DNA from: Macrotrachela quadricornifera | Taxonomy: Eukaryota > Rotifera > Eurotatoria > Philodinida > Philodinidae | Direction: 5' to 3' | DNA: 64,000 bases | NCBI GenBank assembly: GCA_022393335.1 | Contig: JAJEKB010021828.1 | Span: 386,108 to 450,107 of the forward strand | Shown here: positions 22,223-34,052 of the stretch, in pieces | How the letters are laid out: each line of letters starts with the position of its first letter | Numbering within the stretch: the stretch's first letter is position 1 | Translations under genes and position numbers: made by a program | Notes under the pieces: generated by a model | The model's input: only the letters and a program-made list of their open reading frames with translations | Told to the model about the DNA's origin: nothing | Databases searched by the model: none

Positions 22223-22305
22223 GCAAACAATTTATTTCTGCTGGACTCTTCTCTACGAGAAAGAGAATAAGTCATCGAGCTCTATAAGATAAGATAAAGG
22301 GATAC
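21352..22305. mobile_element. Short-TIR repeat family B, copy 2 with a partial tandem copy
   Basis: Starts GCAAGTAACGCTCGTCTAAA, then CTCTTTCTCGTAGAAA. The inverted end CTACGAGAAAGAGAATA occurs at about 21940-21957 and again at about 22254-22270. The segment of about 180 bp before each end (21785-21957 and 22085-22270) is a near duplicate, starting with the phrase CAGATTCGAAGTC and including ATGTCTTTTTC. A run of about 20 C residues lies at 21744-21762. The frames 21507-21740, 21737-21994 and 22085-22270 come from this repeat and are not called. Confidence 0.6.
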
Positions 22306-24395
22306 TCATAAGACCTCAAGTACTATACTATAAGGGCACCATTGAGTCCTCAATTGTTATACTATAGCGGTGCCTATAGATCCTCTAGTCTCATACCATA
22401 GAGTACCTATAGGTCGTCAAGCGTCACACTATAGCGATACCCACAGGTCCTCAAGCGTCATACTATAGGGATACCCATAAGTCCTCAAGTGCTATACCAT
22501 AGGAGTATCCTTGGGCACTCAATTCCTATACTATAGAGGTACCTAAAGATCCGCAATCCATAAAAAAATAATACCAAAAATCAATTTTTAATCGTCTTTT
22601 TCTTGATTTAAAATGGATTAAAATGCCGCGATTTTAATCAGAGTTTTAATCATGAAAAACATCGATTAAGATCAGTTATTTACGTAAAAGTCGATTTTAA
22701 TTGATTTTTTTATGATTAAAAATTTGGTTTAAATCGTCCCATTCTAATCTATTCTGAATATGAATAAAACAATTAAAATCGAGTATCTCGAAAAAAGTCG
22801 AATTTAATCGATGCCTCATTTTAGATGATTATAATTCACTCTTACCTTTCAATCGGTTTTAAACATGAACATTGAAAATAATCGCTTTTCACGAAAATCG
22901 AAATGAAAACCTTGATTTTCACACAATTTTTTGGATAAAGAGACTATGAATTTACTACTGAGCTAAGATCAAATACCCATAATGTATTGGATCTCCTATA
23001 GAAATTGCTTCAAAATTGAGATGGGGAAATTACTTGAAATCGATTAGAATTGATTAAAACCAATTCGATTTTTAACCGATTATTCTGATTTCTGAAAAAA
23101 ATTGATTTTAATCGATTTTAGCCGAACAAAATCGATTTAAATCAACTTTTGTTTTAAATTTGATCAAGAACTGTCATATTTAATCGATTTTTTTGATTTC
23201 CTTACAAAAAATCGGTTTTAATCATTTTTTGCTTCATTATTTTTTACATGCGAAATGCTATACTATAGAGGTACCCTTGGGTCCTCAATTATTATACTGT
23301 GGGGGTACCCTTGGGTCATCAAGTAGTATTAATAATATTACAAGCTTCTAGTAAAAAATATGTTTTATCCCAAACAATTTTACAAAAGAAATAGAATATT
23401 TTTTTTGAATGTTGCTATTGAAGGAATTAGATTCGGATTATTGCTTATTTGTATAAAGCTTCTACATAAATTACTCTCATATCGGCATATGCGAAAAAAC
23501 ATTTTGGCATTCCAGAGTCGAGGGCTAACTGAGTAGAAACGACGAACGTTAATTGTTAATGACAATAACAATAAGTGCGACTTGTGACTAAAAACAAATA
23601 ACTTTTTTCTGAAAACCCCTACTTCAGGGTTCTGTTGACACGAATCACATCAATGAAGTTTGCCGAACCCCAATTGATATGATTTGAATCAACGAAACGC
23701 TGAAATAGGGCTTTTCAGAAAAAAGTTATTTGTTATTAATAACAAATGACACTTATTGTTGTTGTTATTAACATGTAACGCTCGCCGTTTCAAGACATTT
23801 AGCCCTCGAGTGTGGAAGGACAAAGTGTTTTTTCGTATTTGCCAATATAGGAGAAATTTATCTAGAAACTTTATACGAATAAGGAAAAATTCGAATGTAT
23901 TTGCTTCAACAGTAACATTCGAGAAAAAATGCTCGACCTCTTTTCTAAAACTCGTTTGGAGGAAACATTTTATAATTGGAAGCTTGTAATACTATTAATA
24001 CTACTCGATGACTCAAGGGTACCTATATAGTATAGCACTTGAGGACCCAAGAGTATCTCTATAGTACGGCACTTTAGAAGCTATGGGTACCCCTGTAGTA
24101 TGGTACTTGAGGACACAAATGTACCTCTACAGTACAGCACTTGAGGATCTAAAGGTTCCTCTATGGTATGGCGCTTGAAGACCTATGGATACTCCTATAG
24201 TATAGCACTTGACGACCCTAGGGTACTACTATAGTATGGTACTTGAGGACCCAAGGGTGTCCCTCTAGTATAGCAATTGAGGACCCAAGAGTACCCTACA
24301 GTACAGCAATTGAGGACCTTTGGGTATCGCTATAGTATGGTACTTGACGACCTTTGGGTACTCCTATAGTATAGCACTGGGAGACCCAAGAGTAG
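22290..24395. mobile_element. Foldback-like composite: inverted arms carrying 34-bp tandem repeats
   Basis: A large palindrome is centred near 23,663. Its inner arms (about 23324-23660 and 23665-24003) mirror each other from AGTATTAATAATATTACAAG on the left to its inverse on the right. Outside the arms are arrays of a roughly 34-bp unit (sense right of centre: TATAGTATGGTACTTGAGGA, then CCCAAGGGTACCTC). The right array spans 24000-24395. The left arrays, in opposite orientation, span 22290-22560 and 23250-23323. Between the two left arrays, 22560-23250 is filled with degenerate AATCGATTTTAATCG. The two 60-75-codon frames at 23380-23571 (minus) and 23756-23989 (plus) are mirror copies in the two arms. 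This organisation resembles FB/foldback elements (inference). Confidence 0.75.
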
Positions 24396-24740
24396 TCTCT
24401 TATAAAGAAGTTGTCAAAAGTTGTTATGGTTAACTTTCCTTGATATGAGCTTGAACCCTGACACAAAGCCAACCAACCACTACAGACAAACTATTTTTTT
24501 AGCATGACCCGCCCTTCAGTTGAGAGAATAATAACAAAATAACAAGATCTTCTCACCGGTAAAAAGAAATAACAGTAATTTTATACCTGTAAATGAGAAA
24601 GGCAGTGATTCAATTTGAGAATTTTTCAAGAATAGAACATTGTTTGCTATTGGCCTATTGCTTATAGCAAATTTTTCAAAAAGTTATTGTTATTTATAAC
24701 AATAACAGAAAAAATGTTATTGTTATTTAATAACAATAAC
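24396..24740. other. Non-coding spacer with TTATTGTTATT palindromes
   Basis: It separates the foldback structure from the truncated LRR gene. Repeated TTATTTATAACAATAAC and its inverse occur at about 24680-24740. It probably marks the breakpoint that cut off the LRR gene. Confidence 0.4.
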
Positions 24741-25497
24741 TTCTCGCCCCTACTCTATGGTTGCAAATTTTATTCTTTCCAATCTGCAGCTTTGTAAGTG
24801 TCTATGTTAAATGATATACTGAATATATGATATATAGAAATATAAAATGTCACACTTTGTTGATTTTTAACATATCAGCCAAATATTTTGCTCCTTCATC
24901 ATTGATTTTATTCTACCAAAGATCCATAACTCTTGAGGGTGACTATATTAAATGCAAACGATGATTATCTGTTAGAAAAAAGAAGACATTTTCATATCGT
25001 GTTAGTTCGTAAAGCATCAGCCAAAAATTTTACTCCTTCATTTTTGATACAATTATTACCACGATTAACTTCTGTAAGTATCTGTATTAAATAATAATGT
25101 TGAATATACGGTAAATGAATGCAAAAATTATATTACCGTGTTCGTTTTTAATACATTAGCTAGATGTTTTGATTTCTCATCGTCTGGCTGCTTATCTCTA
25201 AGATATAGCTTGGTCAATACCTAGATAAAAAATATTATCCAATAACTATTAAGTGTCTTCTCTGGGAAAGACGTCGATCATCAGAATCCTTGCGGTCAAA
25301 CTTGAACTTTTTTATTTAATAGAATAAAAGTAATCTTTTACTTTATATCGATAATACGTGTCAATGACTGCATTCAATTTTGAACATACATCACGAGCTG
25401 AAAGGAATATTGCTGATATATCAAGATGGCCAAGAATACGATAGATAAGTTCAACAGGTAATGTGAGAAATATTGAAGGTTGATCTTTGCCCGACAT
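24740..25497 (-). pseudogene. Decaying F-box / leucine-rich-repeat gene
   Basis: Exon 1 (25497-25342) encodes MSGKDQPSIFLTLPVELIYR followed by ILGHLDISAIFLSARDVC, an F-box-like helix pair with the typical LPVEL..I...L start. Then come LRR exons of 84 bp, one repeat each: 25220-25137 (LTKLYLRDKQ), 25081-24998 (LTEVNRGNNCIKNEG), and about 24945-24862 (KINDEGAKYLADMLK). A last partial one runs from 24801 (TLTKLQIGKNKI) and is lost at about 24740. The repeats are of the ribonuclease-inhibitor type. Defects: the third repeat exon ends ACG|AT where GT is expected, the fourth repeat has a frameshift/stop just before its NKI core, and the fifth repeat is cut off. A working gene would be an SCF substrate receptor. 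Here it reads as a relic. Confidence 0.65.
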
Positions 25498-26881
25498 CGA
25501 CTTTATTTCATCTGAAACAGTATGTGTTATTAAATAATGCAGGTGATTTTAATGAAGACAGATAAGACACGAAAAAAAACCGTGTAAGAATACATCAAAG
25601 ACCAAAAAGAAAATAATAATAAAGAAAATTCCAAAATACAATAAAATGAGTATTAGAAATAACTTGAGGATTTGTAAGCAAATAAATAAAATGTTTATTC
25701 GCCATCGTTGTCACAATTATATAATCTTGAATTTTTCTTTTTTTTTACACATAACATGTTTCATTTTTTCCCTTGACAAGTGATATCGTTTGCTATATGT
25801 TGGATTTCCCTGATCGTTTTACCTCGATCACCTATTGGAACTTTCCTAAAGATGAGTGATGCTCTATCCTATTTAGCCATCCATAACAGGGTTAAAGGCC
25901 GTTATATCACAGCGTGGATTAGTTTAACTTATCAGTTTATTGATAATGTATAAAAACTAATATTATTTCATAGCATATGTGAAAGATAAAAGATGAATAC
26001 TGTTTAATTTTCGACTAGAATTAATATGTAGATAAATCTATTCGATATCTCATCAAAAATGTATGTTGTCAGTACAAGTTTCAGTTCGAAACGAGAAACG
26101 ATTTTTTAATCTCATGCATATCATTTTGTAGCGAATCTAACTTTCTACAAGATTATATTTTTTAAAATAAAATACAGCAATCGCTTCAGTTTGTTTTTCT
26201 GTGTTGAATCATGTATTTTGAGTTGAGTTTCCATTTTCTCCAGGCTGAAACCATAAGGTTTCCTATAAAATCCACGGCGCCTTGAGTATTGGAGAGTTTT
26301 TTGTTCGTTTTTAAATTACACCAACGTTTAAAGAAATCTTTTCTCTATCAAAAAAAGGTATAATTCAATAGGTTTGAAGGAAAAAAAAATCATAGTTATC
26401 CAAATAATTATTTTACATACTGTATACATCTGTTACATTTGTTTTTCTATGGCATTTAATCGGGTTTCAAAGTTATTCACCGAATGCACCTAATCATCAA
26501 ATAATAATAATAAAAGTGAAATACCATTCATTCTTTTTCAATACATAATTTTATTAATCAGTATATTCATATTCATAGCACAATATGAAAAAAATATTTG
26601 CCAGTAAAGTCTAATACGACTCCATTGGTTATATTCAATATGAATTATGATCTTGATCAATTTCATAATGTGGCTAAATTATACTATACTATAATACATT
26701 TAATAAGATGTTCATTTGAGATATTCAAACAATGAGATAAACATCGATTACAGAGAAATCGAAAAATGAAACTATACATCTTTAGAAAAAACTTTCATCG
26801 AACAATGAAATAGGAGGAAAAGAACCAACACATAAAATAATGCAATTTAGTTAATTTATCACAAAACAATATATATCAAAG
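25498..26881. other. Intergenic, no gene seen
   Basis: AT-rich sequence between the F-box relic and the 3' end of the exonuclease gene. I see no conserved frame, splice pattern or repeat. Confidence 0.5.
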
Positions 26882-29169
26882 TTAATCGTCTTCTTTGTCG
26901 AAAGTATCTAACCTATTGCAATTATAGATAATATAATTTTGTTTACTAAGAGATGGTTCTGGAGGAGATGATGAATGCATTAATAATGAACGACCACGAC
27001 CACCTAAACCAAAAAGATGACAATGAAATTCTGGTTGACTATCAAAATCATCTTTTAAACGGTCAATTAAATCATTTTCATCCAATAAAGGTTTTTCAAT
27101 ATTTGAAGATACTAAATAAAAAAATTAATTTCATATTTAATTTTAAGTTGTTTCGTTTCTTTTTTAAAACATACTAGAAGTATTTTTTGGTGGATAAGCA
27201 GCTATTTTAAGATTTTGTTTTGGTATGGATATTGATGATATTTTCGATTGAATATGACTAGTTTTATTTAATATTTTTGGTTTTGAAGATTTATTTATTA
27301 TTTCAAGACCAAAGGCTTGTGCAACTTCTGTATCATCATCTTCAAGAAAAAATTGAGCATCAGGTGGACGATTTTCATTTAATTGATTAAATTCATCAAA
27401 AGCTGATGAACAACGAACTTGTTCATAAAATGCTATTTGATTCATAGATTGATAAGCACATTTAAGTGCTGGTGGAATATATCCTCGACCACATGGAGCA
27501 GGTGCATTAAAATCAAGTTCAGGTAATGATGATACATCAGTTATTTTAGGTTTTATTGGATCATTATTATTACCTAATAATTTTTTAGTCTTTTTTTTAT
27601 GAGAATATGTTTTAGATAATTCTATTGCTGCTGCTTCTTCTTCAATACGATTTTGTTCTTGAATACATGTACGTCCATGTTTATTGCGAGTTTTATTTGT
27701 AATAAATCGTTCACCACATATACATTGATAAAGAACAATTTTATTTAAAGAAATTGATGTTTCAATAGATTGTTGAAAATCTTCCCTTTAAAAACAAAAA
27801 AAAATATTAATTTCTTTTTTTTTGGTTTAATTTAATAAATCAACAAACCATGTTAATAATTTATTTTCTTGATCAATTAATTCATTTTCAATTTTACTTT
27901 TTAATCGATCATATATATCAATCATAACAATAACATCCATAGCAGCATAATCTTTTAATGATTGTGTTAATGGTCGTTTTGACCAATTTGCACATTGTTG
28001 TTTTTTATTTAATTGACAATTAAGTGTCATTGCTGTCATACGTTGTAAACTATAAATTTGTTGATTTTTTTCATTAGGATAAACTTTACGATAAATATCT
28101 GATAATTCAATAATATGATCAAGTTTTGATGTATGAAAACAATCTTCATCAAATGAACATTTTAAATGTGCTAAATCATTTAATAATGATTGAGATAATT
28201 TATATGCATATAAATGATTAAATATTAATTGTATTAAATTATGAATTATATTTATAGTATCACATTGACGAAAATGTATATTTGATCGATCAAATAATTC
28301 TTGAAGATCAAAAAGAAGAACATTTTTACTATGACGATTATGATTACGAATAGCAACTTGAAGAAGTGATGGTTTACTTACTAAAATATGTATATATATA
28401 TAAGTAAAAATTAATTTATTAAAATAAAGGATTTTTATTGATATTTTATTCAAAATAAATTTTTCAGTTTGAATAATCTCATACATCCCAAATTTTTCCG
28501 CTATTTTAACAGCTAAACACCTGAGCTTAATGTCAGAATAAAGCAAAATACATCAGTTTTATAATTTAACAGATTCGAATTACACATAAACCAAAGAAAA
28601 AAATTTGGAACATACATTCGCCTATATTTTTATCTTGAATCTTAATTTAATCTTTCGTAGGTCAGTTTCATGACCATGTTTACCACATCTGTAGAAGAAG
28701 GAAAAGCGTCCAAATTTCTACTCCTATACTCCTATTAAAGCGTGTTTCATAAAACTAAGTAATACACTTTACATAATATTGTTCTAAAAGTTTTCTCTCT
28801 TACTATATAAATTTTGTTGAATTTGACATGGAGTTGAATGCCAACTACCATTTTGCCATTTATAATTTTGGTTTTTTTGAAAATTTGAATGATAAAAACT
28901 AGGCATAGTTTCTAAATAATTAGACATTATCTATTGATTTAATTAATAAAATATTAACTAACCAGTATCAAATGCCAATAATTGAGCATTCTCAATAATT
29001 CGTTGAATTTGCTATATATAAATAATAATAAAGAAAAATAAAAATGTTTTTTTAAAAATATTTTTATTACTTCAAGTTGTTTTTCATTTGTTCTTCGATC
29101 AATTAAATGAATATTCCAATCTTGTGGAATTGAATAATAAGATAAAAAACGAATATCATCTGTATTCAT
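26882..29169 (-). CDS. DEDDy 3'-5' exonuclease domain protein (EXD3/Mut7-like)
   Basis: Minus-strand exons 29169-29071, 29011-28963, 28911-28804, 28380-27849, 27785-27175 and 27111-26882 join with matching phases into 542 codons. The exonuclease domain is visible. Motif I FDTE spans the exon 2/3 junction (LLAFDT|ETMPSF). SKPSLLQVAIRN and VLLFDLQELF are the usual core strands. A motif II candidate is SLLNDLAHLKC, and motif III is LKDYAAMDVIVMIDIYDRL (Y-x3-D of the DEDDy class). After the domain comes a Cys/His cluster (CICGERFITNKTRNKHGRTC) that could bind zinc, then a polar tail of about 250 residues ending DTFDKEDD. Family members degrade or trim RNA or DNA from the 3' end. The exact orthologue (EXD1, EXD2, EXD3) is uncertain. 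Intron 3 is about 420 bp, longer than usual here. Confidence 0.78.
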
Positions 29170-30547
29170 CACTCATATATCACAATCAACATTAAATATT
29201 TTATTTCCTATTTATTTTTTTTTGTCTAAATAAAAAAATTTATACCTAAACATTAATTTTCAATACTTTATTAAGGTAAAATTTTCAATAAAAATTACAG
29301 CATTATCTATAGAACAATAAATAGACAATTAACAAAATTTTATGAGAAGTAAAAATACATAGAAAAATAATAAACATATGTTCTTTTCAAGTTTTTCTTT
29401 TACTTATATTACACAATAAATTTAGATATATTATAGGTCTAATGATTCTCTAGAAAATTAACCATTTAATCTATACAAAATTAGAGAACGAGAGTGAGAA
29501 ACAAAATAACGATCATATCATCAAGAAATGAATTCTTTTTCACGTATTGTTCTACTAAAAAAAAACCAACATTCAAATTTAGCAAAAGAAAAGTGATAAA
29601 TGTACCTGATGCATTTGACTATTTCTGAATAACGATGTTTATATACAGGCTTTACAAGACGGATTTCAATAGCTAAAAAAATAAACAAGTTTTATATTTC
29701 TAATTCAAACGTTTGATTAACCACTAAAATAAGCATATTTACGCTGCGAGCTGATAGAAGGTAAGTAAAACAAAACTAACCTTATTCCTTCATTTGGAGA
29801 CATTCGGATCAGTTCTGACCGGAAGAGTGTGAGAATTAATGAAGCTTGAATGTAAAATTTCTAACCGGAATATCTTACCGTTTTTTTGGTGACTTTTGGC
29901 TTCCTTCTAATAGATGTTATTTCAAGATCTAACCAGATTCTATCTTAATTTTGCACTATAGAATATTTTTTGGGTGTTAAAAATATTTCTAGAGCTATCA
30001 ATTATCGATATAGGTTGATGAAGTATTATCAAATGATATCTTTTCACATGAGTGATCTAAAGGTTAATTACTGCTAGATAATGTCACGTCGCATACACAT
30101 AAGAAACTATTGATATATTACATTTTATTAACAATAATAAATAGCTACTAAATAGATAAATGTAGTCACTTATTAATATTAGTCGATCAATCAAAACTAA
30201 AGTATAACTCAAAAATAGTATTAGTAAAAGTAAAGATCATACTTAGAATAAAATTAAAATTTCATCATTTAATGTTGTATTCACATTTTGATATTCGTTT
30301 GTCTTTAAATTTTAAGTAATTCCACTAGAATTATTAAAATAATTTGACATATTTCAACTAAAATCTATCTAAATTAAAAATATTAAAACTAAACAGAATA
30401 TAATATATGAGAAAATAAATTGGAATGTATATGTATATATATATTTGTTGAAATATTTGTAAATTGAAAGACAAAATAAGAAATATAATAAAACGAAAAA
30501 AGCAAAAGAAAGAAAAAATTGTTTATAAAGAATATAAAAGATCTTGA
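29170..30547. other. Intergenic, one exon-like piece, no gene assigned
   Basis: On the minus strand 29672-29606 reads AG|CT ATT GAA ... ATC AG|GTACAT, encoding AIEIRLVKPVYKHRYSEIVK. It has good acceptor and donor signals, but it does not join the exonuclease exon at 29169 without meeting a stop. It may be a stray or 5' exon. The rest is AT-rich with nothing recognisable. Confidence 0.35.
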
Positions 30548-33500
30548 TTATTTGAGAAAAAGTTCTGTATAACGTGCAATTAATATTTCTGTAAAATTAT
30601 TTATCAATGAAATATTAGCTAATGTATTCATATGTACATCATCAGACCATGCAAGATTAGAACCAAAAACAATTGATAAATTTGTTGTTGTCATAAGATT
30701 TGCATCAGAATAAACAGATACCTTAATTAAAAATAAAATATTCAATATTATAGAAAGTCTTTATTTAAGTCATATTGTATATTATCAAACTTACCAAATT
30801 TAAAAACTCAATAAGATATTTTAAAACATAATAATTCTGGGTCGGTAATTTTTCAATAATTAAATCTCGAATAATATCAATTTGATTATGTCGTTTGAGT
30901 GCTAAATAAAAATAAAACATATTTATCAATCAATTAAAATTTAAAAATCTTCATATATAAATAAAGAAGAAGCATATCCCTTAATAAAAGCAAATATAAA
31001 CGAATAAAGTGCAATATAAATAATAAGTGTACCGCATTAAAGCATAGAAAGAAATGGAGTAGGCTTGATCAACTAATAATTTTCACACGATAACGAAGAT
31101 TTAATAATCATCTACTCACTACCTGAAAGACCAAGAAATTCAGGGTATAAATGATAAGTCATTAATGGTTCAGTTAAATCACGTAAAAATATTTTTAAAA
31201 TACATGCTGCCAAATGAACATCACCATATTCTTGAAATATGACTGATTGACCTACGAAAATTTTATATATTAAAAAACAAAATCAATAAAAATTTTTATT
31301 TAATTTAACCTCGATTATATTTTTCTTGAATATCTTTAATTAATGGTACAGGTGCAGTTCGACGGAATATTCCTGGTTGATTAAGTCCTAAATAAAAAAA
31401 ATAATTCTCTATTTTGTTTTCTTTTCCAAAAAGAAAAATCTTCTTTTTTTTTAACCATAATTTTTAACATAATCAATTGTTTGTCGAACAACAAGTGGTA
31501 CAATATCATCAGGTTCATTATCAAGAATACTACACAAAATAATTTAATATTAATTTAAAAAGAAAAATTTAAATTTAAATTACAATTTAAGTGAAACTTG
31601 AAATTTCGTCGTTGGTTTTATTTCTACTGCTGGTAATGCTGTTGGAATAGTTGGATCGATACTAACAAATAAAAATTAATAATTTAAAATTTTCTTGAAA
31701 AATTAAAACATACGATTTAACTTCATTTGGTATATTAATATTATTCATATGAACATATTCTATTAATTGACTAAGATTATTAATATAAATAAGTTTACTT
31801 GAAAATTTTGCACTTAAATATAAGAATATATATTTATTAATTATAAATAAAATAATAAATATGGTTTTACCTTATTATTGAACGAAGAAATGGCCAAAGA
31901 AATTTAATCCATTTTGTTGGATGAATTATATAAAATGCTTTTAAATTTTTTTTATATCTAATTAAAATAAAATTCTTAAATATATTTTAATAAATATATA
32001 AAAAAAAAGACGACAATATACTTTCGATCAATATTACGATATGCTCTCAATAACCATCCATATTGTGGTCTATTATATGAATGTAAACCATGATGAAAAT
32101 AAACAATAGTATAATCCATTTCAACATATTGATCAAATGTTCTTAAAATATATCTATTCAACAAAAATAAAAAATAATAAACCTATTTAAATTTTTCGTT
32201 TTTTTTTTGAATTACTTTAATAAACAATCATAAAATTTTTCTAATGTTTTAAATTCACTATTTTTAATTATATCTTCATGTGGTAAACGACATGCTGAAC
32301 AAATAATTATTTTTCGACCAAATTTATCTTCACCACATAAATCAACAATATCATATTCAGCTATTTTTTTTACTAAATAATAATCAGCATCTTCAGTATC
32401 ATGAAATACCTTGATAAAAAAAAACATTTTTTTATTAATTTAAATTAAAATTTGTCTTACTAACTGTTGTTACATGTTCTCCTAATTCAGATTCAAAATC
32501 ATCATCAATTATTCCATCAGCTGTTATATTTCCTTTAAGTATTCCTCGATTTTTCGATGTTTCTCCTATAGTTGAATTATATACAAAAAGAAAATTAAAT
32601 TAAATTTAAGAAATTGTATTATTATAATAAATTCAAATAAACCATAAAGCATTAGTTACTATCACCAATATTATTTTTTAACTTTTTTCAAATAAAAGCA
32701 TATTGTTATTTATTAAAATAAATATATTATGGTAAATTTGCATTGTTCAAAAGCAGAATTATGCAGAAAATTAATATCATTAAAGCACAAAAGAATTAAT
32801 TATTTAATCTGACTTTTTATTCTTACCATAATCTACTCCATCATCATCAACTTCTTTACAGATATATAAGATTTATTTATCTATGTTTTATTATTTCTAT
32901 AAATAATAATTTACCTCGATCAGCAATTAAAGCAATATCATTTTCATCATATTCAAGTTGTGGTACATCTTCAGTAACTGTACGATTTTCTGTCGAATTA
33001 TTCCAAAATGGATGTTTGTCTATATTAAAAGAAAAAAATCTTAATATTAATAATTCTATTAATTTTTATAGAGCAATGACATATATCATCAGCAAATTTA
33101 ATGAAACTAGCTTATTAAATTTAATTGCTTACATAAAAAAAATGATTATGTAGTCATATATAGATGAAATAATTAACTAAAAAGAAGCATGTGATAAAAA
33201 TTTTATTAGAATTTTTTTTTAAATAATATATTTGATTATATTCTATTGAATACAATATTTTTTTCATTTGTTTAAATTAGAGACATTGGGGTTATATTAT
33301 TTTTATTCCTAAAGAATCTAAGAAAATTATTATTAAAATTGTGAGAGATTTTTTATGAAATTTATCATGTAAATATTTATATACATAATCTGTTATCAAG
33401 GTCTTCATATATCATCAAACAATTTTTATCTTACAGGTATATTATTTGATCGTAGTTTTTATGATTTTTATAACAGTAATAAATGCATATTTTGTTGCAT

Positions 33501-33756
33501 TTATGTCGAGTTTATTTGAAAGATGAAAATCGTTTTTTTTATTATTAAATTTTAGAATATTTAAATTTGTAAATTTACCAGCAGGTAATAAATTTATTGG
33601 AGTTTCATTTCGCGAATCAATATCACTAGATTGCTCTGTATTATCTTGTGAATTGTTCGAAGTATTATTATCATCTATTTGTATCACATCGGACGGATTT
33701 TGTGTCAATATATTATCACTATTTGTATTCGTTGTATTATCAGGTAACGTTGACAT
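30548..33756 (-). CDS. ARHGAP1: p50RhoGAP / Cdc42GAP orthologue (BCH/Sec14 + RhoGAP)
   Basis: Fourteen minus-strand exons: 33756-33579, 33019-32915, 32853-32827 (a 27-bp microexon), 32565-32474, 32409-32216, 32153-32022, 31957-31871, 31812-31714, 31661-31584, 31529-31456, 31387-31310, 31251-31123, 30901-30795, 30721-30548. They give 517 codons with consistent phases. An acidic, Asn-rich N-terminus is followed by a Sec14/BCH domain ([52 protein letters not shown]), then a RhoGAP domain with the arginine finger in [26 protein letters not shown], and the late Asn in [13 protein letters not shown]. This matches ARHGAP1 or ARHGAP8 in order and length. The protein stimulates GTP hydrolysis by Cdc42/Rho at membranes, while the BCH part binds Rho and lipids. 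The end of exon 4 is ambiguous: GTAACA at 32473 keeps frame, while a stronger GTAAGA 13 bp later does not. Confidence 0.9.
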
Positions 33757-34052
33757 AATAATCTAGAAATAATTTAATGTTCAATCTTTCATTGAAAGTA
33801 AATAAACAAACAATTCATATGAATAAATTCAATTTATTATTTTATTATTATAAATAAATATATTTTATTCAGATAAAAAAAACAAAATAAACAGAAGTAA
33901 TTAGTAAATTATTTACTAATTTATATAGAAAGATAAAAAAGAATAATAGAATTTAATATGAAAAGTACAAAATTGTCATTATAATTATTGAGTTAATGTA
34001 GCTAAAATAATAAATCATAAATTTACATAAAAACAACGTCATTCTTTTTTTT

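Noticed and set aside
21737..22270. Two similar plus-strand frames (…SRNVFFKK… and …SRNVFFEK…)
   Set aside because: They fall in the duplicated end of the family-B repeat next to a poly-C run; no domain, and no start context or splice support.
27827..28546. Continuous 239-codon frame as a single-exon exonuclease
   Set aside because: Its first 55 codons are intron sequence (low-complexity, FTYIYIHILV), and its end lacks the splice to the zinc-cluster exon; the six-exon model restores FDTE and a full domain.
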